Shown in pieces: positions 59,109 to 64,000 of a stretch of 64,000 nt of DNA. Made by a program: the position numbers and the translations under genes. The first letter of the stretch is position 1. Each line of letters starts with the position of its first letter. The notes beneath the pieces are model-generated. The model was not told where the DNA came from. It saw only the letters and a program-made list of their open reading frames with translations, and did not search any database. The stretch comes from Gilliamella sp. wkB178 (GTDB lineage Bacteria; Pseudomonadota; Gammaproteobacteria; Enterobacterales; Orbaceae), in the NCBI RefSeq assembly GCF_001690705.1, contig NZ_LZGK01000016.1, forward strand, positions 124,001 to 188,000, given 5' to 3'.

Positions 59109-59702
59109 ATGAAAAAATTGTTATTATTGGTCGGGTTATTTTTAAGTATGTCAGCTTTGGCAGGTGATAAAGAAGTGTTACAACAAAGGCTAGATAAAAT
59201 TGATGGATTTTATGCACGCTTTACTCAAGATGTTAAAACTGCCGATAATCAACCCGTTCAACAAGGTAAAGGTGATCTTTGGGTTACTAGACCTTACTAT
59301 TTTAACTGGACAATTAATGAACCCGATGAAACTTCGATTATTTCTGATGGCAAAAATATGTGGGTATATACTCCAGCAGTTGAACAAGTTAGTGTTATGG
59401 ATTTAAAGAAAACCGTTGATAATCGTTTAATGTTACTGATTACTGATAGTCATAATCCTATTTGGAATGTATATCAGGTAACTCGTAAGCAAGATTCTTT
59501 TACACTCAAACCAACTGATGGTTCTAATCAAGATTTTATTATTTCTGTTCTACCAACCGGAATGATTTCAAATTTCACAATAATTGAAGAAGATGGTCAA
59601 CGCAGTTTTTATGATTTATCTCGCCAACAATTGGGTAAAGTTGAATTAAGCAAATTCAATTTTGTACCTCCAGTTGGCGTGACGATAGATGATCAAAGGT
59701 AG
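59109..59702 (+). CDS. lolA: Outer-membrane lipoprotein carrier protein LolA
   Basis: 197 residues. Sec signal peptide (1-18, cleaved after SALA), then the LolA barrel: IDGFYARFTQDVKTADNQ, GDLWVTRPYYFNWTINEPDE and the closing helix. It ferries lipoproteins across the periplasm to LolB. The two lipoproteins in this window would be its cargo if they lack an inner-membrane retention signal. Confidence 0.95.
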   Translation: MKKLLLLVGLFLSMSALAGDKEVLQQRLDKIDGFYARFTQDVKTADNQPVQQGKGDLWVTRPYYFNWTINEPDETSIISDGKNMWVYTPAVEQVSVMDLKKTVDNRLMLLITDSHNPIWNVYQVTRKQDSFTLKPTDGSNQDFIISVLPTGMISNFTIIEEDGQRSFYDLSRQQLGKVELSKFNFVPPVGVTIDDQR

Positions 59703-59844
59703 TTATCATACAAGTTTATGATAATATCAGAATTTTTGTATCAAGTTTAAAATAGAATATAAGTTAAGATTTCATTTTTTTAATTTAGTTAATTTAGCAG
59801 AATGACAGACGGAGCACAGTCACAATAGTGTGGCGTAATTTATA

Positions 59845-60624
59845 TTACTCATATTCATTTTCATCAATACTTATTACAGGATTATCTGAAAATAAGTAAT
59901 GATCGCGCTTAGTTTCAAAATCAATACTAGCAGCATCAAATAACATTTTTTTTGTATTTTCTAAGTGTTGCCACATGGCTAATTTAGCTGCTTTAGGATC
60001 GCGATTGATTAATGCTTCAAGAATTTTTTCATGTTCATTCCACCAACTATCAATATCTGTTTGAGGTACGTGTTCATGAAGTTTTTTCCATAATGGATTG
60101 AGTGTTCTTTGTTGCCATGTTTCTTGTACAATGGTTGTTAAAGCAGTGTTACGGGTTATCATGGCAATCTGGGTATGAAATTTCAAATCCCAATCTGAAT
60201 CTCTAAAGTGATCTTCTTTTTTAGCTTTATGTTGAATTTCCAATAATTTAACAATATCTTCTTTAGTGATTTGAGTAGCGGCAAACTCAGCAATATTACT
60301 TTCTATTAGTTGACGAGCCTGTAAAAGTTCAAACGGTCCAGTTGTAGCAAAATTTAAACCTTGATGAGAAGTTATAATATTAGTTTGTAAATTATTCCCA
60401 ATAACGTGAATACCTGAACCTTTTCTTGCTTCTGCAAAGCCTTCAACTTCAAGCATAATAATCGCTTCTCTTACTACCGAACGACTAACTTTAAGCTCTT
60501 CGCATATTAACCTTTCAGACGGTAATTTACTGCCTATCGGATAAATACCACTATTAATGCGATTTTTTAGTTCGGTAGCTATTACTTGATATAGACGTTG
60601 GTGTTCATTTTGTTCTTGGTTCAT
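59845..60624 (-). CDS. exuR: GntR/FadR family regulator, ExuR-like
   Basis: 259 residues. N-terminal winged helix ([20 protein letters not shown] at about 14-33, then [17 protein letters not shown]), C-terminal FCD ligand domain (about 95-225). Divergent from exuT, followed by uxaC and uxaB, exactly the hexuronate regulon, so it is the likely ExuR repressor responding to galacturonate/glucuronate metabolites. UxuR is the alternative. Confidence 0.82.
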   Translation of the reverse strand: MNQEQNEHQRLYQVIATELKNRINSGIYPIGSKLPSERLICEELKVSRSVVREAIIMLEVEGFAEARKGSGIHVIGNNLQTNIITSHQGLNFATTGPFELLQARQLIESNIAEFAATQITKEDIVKLLEIQHKAKKEDHFRDSDWDLKFHTQIAMITRNTALTTIVQETWQQRTLNPLWKKLHEHVPQTDIDSWWNEHEKILEALINRDPKAAKLAMWQHLENTKKMLFDAASIDFETKRDHYLFSDNPVISIDENEYE

Positions 60625-60740
60625 AATTCGTATTCATAACTTCTAGGATTGTATATCACTTTAAAATAACATCTAATTGCTTAGAGTTAAATAATATTAT
60701 TCCATTTTTTATAACAAATTGCTCAATAATTCAATATTAA

Positions 60741-60777
60741 CTGGTAAATAAATAACCAGACTTATATTATGGTTATT
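60741..60777. promoter_or_regulatory. Candidate ExuR operators between exuR and exuT
   Basis: Two overlapping inverted repeats: CTGGT-N9-ACCAG (60741-60759) and AATAACCA-N11-TGGTTATT (60751-60777). The half-sites TGGT/ACCA resemble ExuR/UxuR sites, but the usual 2-base spacing is not seen; inference. Confidence 0.4.
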
Positions 60778-60786
60778 TTTTAATAA

Positions 60787-60802
60787 TGTGATGTAGGTCA
60801 AC
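60787..60802 (+). promoter_or_regulatory. Candidate CRP site upstream of exuT
   Basis: TGTGA-TGTAGG-TCAAC; left half perfect, right half 3 of 5 against TCACA. Suggests cAMP-CRP activation of hexuronate uptake. Confidence 0.5.
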
Positions 60803-60860
60803 TTTTTTAGTTGTCATGCATGTTAATATTAAGTTGTATATAAATTTGAGGAGCAATTAT

Positions 60861-62126
60861 ATGTACAAAACAATCAAAAATTTACGTTGGTATATGATAG
60901 CTTTAGTTACTGTAGGTACTATTCTAGGCTATCTTACTCGGAATTCAATATCTGTCGCTGCACCGGTTCTTAAAGATGTAATGGGTATGACAACTCAGCA
61001 ATATTCATATGTTGTTGCTGCATATTCTGCTTGTTACACAGTAATGCAACCAGTTGCTGGTTATATTTTAGATTTACTTGGAACAAGAGTTGGTTATGCT
61101 GTTTTTGCTTTACTTTGGTCTTTATTTTGTATTGGAACGGCTTTTTCTGGAAGTTGGATTGGATTAGCTTTTGCTCGGGGTGCAGTAGGTGCCACAGAAG
61201 CAGCTATGATTCCAGCGGGCTTAAAAGCTACTAGTGAATGGTTCCCAGCTAAAGAAAGATCAATAGCTGTTGGATGGTTCAACTTAGGTTCATCGGTTGG
61301 TGCTATGATCGCTCCACCTTTGGTTGCTTGGGCTATTTGGTTCCACAGCTGGGAATGGGCTTTTATCCTATGTGGTTTATTAAGTCTGATTTGGGCAACA
61401 TTTTGGTTCCTTCTTTACAGACATCCTACTAAGCAAAAATATTTATCTGAAGAAGAAAGAAAATATATTTTATCTGGTCAAGAAGCGGGTCACCAAGCAT
61501 CTAATACTGAAAAGTTACCTACTAGCAAAATTCTAACTAGTCGTCGCTTTTGGGGTATTGCATTACCAAGATTCCTTGCAGAACCGGCTTGGGGAACATT
61601 CAATGCTTGGATCCCTCTATTTATGTTTACAGCCTATGGTTTTGATTTAAAACAAATAGCTATATTTGCTTGGATGCCAATGTTATTTGCTGATGTTGGT
61701 TGTGTGCTTGGTGGATACATGTCACCTTTCTTCCAAAAACATTTTAAAGTAAGTTTGGTTAATTCTAGAAAAATGGTAGTAACTGTAGGTTCAATATTGA
61801 TGATTGGACCAGGTCTAATTGGTTTATTCTCTAGTCCTTATGTTGCAATATTCCTATTCTGTATTGGTGGTTTTGCACACCAAACTTTATCTGGAGCACT
61901 AATTACATTGTCATCAGATGTGTTTGGTCGTAATGAAGTAGCAACAGCTAACGGTTTTACTGGTATGGCAGCATGGTTAGCAAGTACTATCTTTGCTTTA
62001 ATTGTTGGTGCGCTTGCTGATACTGTTGGATTTACTCCATTATTTGTAATATTAACTTGTTTAGATCTATTAGCTGCATTAGCTGTATGGACAATCTTGA
62101 AAGTCCCATCAACCAACCAAGAATAA
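60861..62126 (+). CDS. exuT: Hexuronate MFS transporter
   Basis: 421 residues, 12 membrane helices, anion:cation symporter family. The chosen ATG at 60861 has GAGGAG 7 bases upstream; the longer frame from 60816 adds a non-family tail. Conserved LTRNSISVAAPVLKDVMGM and RGAVGATEAAMIPAGLKATS. Imports glucuronate/galacturonate. First gene of exuT-uxaC-uxaB. Confidence 0.92.
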   Translation: MYKTIKNLRWYMIALVTVGTILGYLTRNSISVAAPVLKDVMGMTTQQYSYVVAAYSACYTVMQPVAGYILDLLGTRVGYAVFALLWSLFCIGTAFSGSWIGLAFARGAVGATEAAMIPAGLKATSEWFPAKERSIAVGWFNLGSSVGAMIAPPLVAWAIWFHSWEWAFILCGLLSLIWATFWFLLYRHPTKQKYLSEEERKYILSGQEAGHQASNTEKLPTSKILTSRRFWGIALPRFLAEPAWGTFNAWIPLFMFTAYGFDLKQIAIFAWMPMLFADVGCVLGGYMSPFFQKHFKVSLVNSRKMVVTVGSILMIGPGLIGLFSSPYVAIFLFCIGGFAHQTLSGALITLSSDVFGRNEVATANGFTGMAAWLASTIFALIVGALADTVGFTPLFVILTCLDLLAALAVWTILKVPSTNQE

Positions 62127-62134
62127 ATTAATCG

Positions 62135-62163
62135 GATTGTACATATTATCAATATGTACAATC
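62135..62163 (+). other. Intercistronic hairpin between exuT and uxaC
   Basis: Thirteen-base perfect stem GATTGTACATATT / AATATGTACAATC with a 3-base loop and no T-tract; likely mRNA processing or stability element. Confidence 0.55.
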
Positions 62164-62194
62164 AAATCATTGGACACTAATTATGGAGGATAAT

Positions 62195-63607
62195 ATGAGT
62201 TTTTTAACTGAAGACTTTTTATTAGATACTGAATTCTCTCGTCAACTTTATCATGATTATGCAGCTGAGCAGCCAATATTTGATTATCACTGCCATTTAC
62301 CACCTGAACAAATCGCTCAAGATTACCAATTTAAAAATTTGTATGATATTTGGTTAAAGGGTGATCACTATAAATGGCGTGCAATGCGAACCAATGGTGT
62401 TGCTGAAAAATACTGTACTGGCAATGATGTTGATGATTTCGAAAAATTTAAGGCTTGGGCCGAAACAGTACCTTATACTATTGGTAATCCGCTCTATCAT
62501 TGGACTCATTTAGAGTTACGTCGACCATTTGGAATCGATAATATTTTACTTTCACCAGCTACAGCGGAAACTATTTGGAATAAATGTAATGCTATGTTAG
62601 CAACTAAAGAATTTTCAGCGCGTAGTATTATGAAAAAAATGAATGTAAAAATGGTAGGTACCACAGATGATCCTATTGATAACTTAATTCATCATAAAAC
62701 TGTAGCAAATGATCCTTCATTTGATATAAAAGTTTTACCAAGTTGGCGACCAGATAAAGCATTTAATATCGGTTCTGAATTCTTTATTGATTATATGAAA
62801 AAATTATCGGCAGCTGCTGATATAAATATTACAAAGTTTCAAGATGTTTGTCAGGCATTGTCAAAACGTATGGATTACTTTGCTCAACATGGATGTAAGG
62901 TTTCTGATCATGCTTTAGATACCGTAGTTTATGAAGAAGCAACTGAAAAAGAATTAGATACAATTTTGGCGAAACGCTTATCTGGTTCTTTATTAACAGC
63001 TAAAGAAGAAGCTCAATTTAAAACAGCAGTGCTTGTTTTCCTTGGTAGTGAATACAACAAACGTTCTTGGGTTCAACAATATCATATTGGGGCTTTGCGT
63101 AATAATAATTCAAGAATGTTTAAGTTAATGGGGCCAGATGTTGGTTTTGATTCAATTAACGATTCCCCTATTGCTCAACCACTTTCACGGTTGTTAGATG
63201 CTCAAGCAAAAGAAAATGCTTTACCTAAAACAATCCTTTATTGTTTAAATCCATCAGATAACGAAATACTTGGCACCATGATAGGTAATTATCAAGGTGA
63301 AGGGGTTCAAGGTAAAATGCAGTTTGGTTCAGGATGGTGGTTTAATGATCAGAAAGATGGCATGATTCGTCAAATGACTCAACTTGCGCAACTTGGATTA
63401 TTAAGCCGTTTCGTTGGAATGTTAACTGATAGCCGTAGTTTCCTTTCATATACACGTCATGAATACTTTAGACGTATTTTGTGCCGAATGATAGGTCGTT
63501 GGGTTGAAGATGGGGAAGCACCTCGAGATATTCAGTTACTAGGCCAAATGGTTAAAAATATTAGTTTTGATAATGCCAAAAACTATTTTGGTATTGAATT
63601 AAGCTAA
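62195..63607 (+). CDS. uxaC: Glucuronate isomerase
   Basis: 470 residues, identical in length to E. coli Uxa[17 protein letters not shown] (metal His), [26 protein letters not shown] and [13 protein letters not shown]. Converts glucuronate to fructuronate and galacturonate to tagaturonate. I start at the ATG at 62195, 5 bases after GGAGG; the ATG at 62183 overlaps that ribosome-binding site. Confidence 0.97.
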   Translation: MSFLTEDFLLDTEFSRQLYHDYAAEQPIFDYHCHLPPEQIAQDYQFKNLYDIWLKGDHYKWRAMRTNGVAEKYCTGNDVDDFEKFKAWAETVPYTIGNPLYHWTHLELRRPFGIDNILLSPATAETIWNKCNAMLATKEFSARSIMKKMNVKMVGTTDDPIDNLIHHKTVANDPSFDIKVLPSWRPDKAFNIGSEFFIDYMKKLSAAADINITKFQDVCQALSKRMDYFAQHGCKVSDHALDTVVYEEATEKELDTILAKRLSGSLLTAKEEAQFKTAVLVFLGSEYNKRSWVQQYHIGALRNNNSRMFKLMGPDVGFDSINDSPIAQPLSRLLDAQAKENALPKTILYCLNPSDNEILGTMIGNYQGEGVQGKMQFGSGWWFNDQKDGMIRQMTQLAQLGLLSRFVGMLTDSRSFLSYTRHEYFRRILCRMIGRWVEDGEAPRDIQLLGQMVKNISFDNAKNYFGIELS

Positions 63608-63657
63608 AAAAGTTTAACGTATTAAAAATTAGTTAATTTTAAAAAAGAGTTACTTAA

Positions 63658-64000
63658 ATGAAAACATTAAATAGAGTTGATTTTCCAGGGGCGCAATATA
63701 CAACCCGCGTAGTTCAATTTGGTGAAGGCAACTTTTTACGTGCTTTTTTAGATTGGCAACTAGATATCTTAAATGAGAAAGCCGGCCTTGGTGCCGGTGT
63801 AACTATTGTTCGCCCTTTAAATACCGATTTTCCTAAACCTCTGAATATTCAGGATGGACTATATACCACACTTATTCGAGGTTTGAATGAAAATGATAAG
63901 GCCGTAAAAGAATTTAGAATAATTCGTTCTGTCAATAATGAGATAAATGTTTATACTCAGTACGATGAATATCTTGAATTAGCAAAAGATCCTAATATCC
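63658..64000 (+). CDS. uxaB: Tagaturonate reductase, 5' part
   Basis: Runs off the window end after 114 codons. [35 protein letters not shown] and [10 protein letters not shown] closely follow E. coli UxaB (altronate oxidoreductase). It reduces tagaturonate to altronate with NADH. 50 bases after uxaC, so the operon order is exuT-uxaC-uxaB. Confidence 0.95.
   Translation, partial: MKTLNRVDFPGAQYTTRVVQFGEGNFLRAFLDWQLDILNEKAGLGAGVTIVRPLNTDFPKPLNIQDGLYTTLIRGLNENDKAVKEFRIIRSVNNEINVYTQYDEYLELAKDPNI

Noticed and set aside
60787..60820. Hairpin TCAACTTTTTTAGTTG as exuR/exuT terminator
   Set aside because: Lies upstream of both divergent starts, so it cannot end either gene; overlaps the candidate CRP site.
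1..64000. CRISPR array, prophage or complete insertion sequence
   Set aside because: No regular direct repeat-spacer series, no structural phage genes and no transposase seen; only the remnant integrase at 39658.

Overview
The window is chromosomal DNA of a gammaproteobacterium, roughly two-thirds A+T by eye. Its proteins are mostly close to enterobacterial and Pasteurellaceae orthologues (GlnA/L/G/D, NrdA/B, Cra, FruBKA, ManXYZ, LolA, RarA, Aas/LplT, UxaC/UxaB). That combination fits the order Orbales, for example a Gilliamella-like gut symbiont; the taxon is an inference, the class is secure.

Layout. 1-1477: HI0933/YhiN-type flavoprotein. 1494-8648: a sigma-54 activator facing a decarboxylase-antiporter-racemase operon behind a near-perfect -24/-12 promoter, probably basic amino acid breakdown through the D-isomer, followed by a LysP-like permease. 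8769-9371: MarC. 9530-11484: rpsP-rimM-trmD-rplS operon. 11684-14951: manXYZ mannose-family PTS plus a DUF956 gene. 15437-19699: aas-lplT-murQ. 19901-20875: ornithine cyclodeaminase-family enzyme. 20957-22967: yibN-secB-gpsA. 23323-27324: glnA-glnL-glnG with a sigma-54 promoter and NtrC-like sites. 27466-27846: small lipoprotein. 28176-31810: Fur-boxed siderophore ABC importer. 31945-37048: cra and fruBKA with a Cra operator. 37095-37900: LOG protein and tRNA-Asn.

38116-40085 is a small accessory island at the 3' end of ssrA (tmRNA). It is bounded by a 16-bp direct repeat of the ssrA end, carries a truncated tyrosine-integrase gene and a cluster of GGACTA repeats beside it, and has a translationally coupled two-gene cassette: a short GT51 transglycosylase-like protein and a nucleotidyltransferase-like protein. 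This is the strongest candidate here for an undescribed system.

40493-48972: ghrB-like dehydrogenase, EamA transporter, mprF with a VirJ/AcvB-type partner, HD protein and aldo/keto reductase. 49010-57306: AEC transporter, glnD, an unknown lipoprotein, nrdB and nrdA with two NrdR boxes. The lipoprotein gene lies between two 97-bp near-identical copies of the nrdB tail and terminator, a footprint of insertion or duplication. 57585-59702: rarA and lolA, divergent. 59845-64000: exuR, exuT, uxaC and the start of uxaB (hexuronate use).

A dispersed repeat of about 40 bp (core AAGATGTTTCCTGAGA) occurs five times plus one diverged copy (near 186, 12173, 20916, 41597, 52748, 53709), always between genes; I do not recognise it. 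Physiologically the window joins nitrogen control (glnALG, glnD), PTS and hexuronate sugar use, iron uptake, cell-envelope upkeep and core translation genes.
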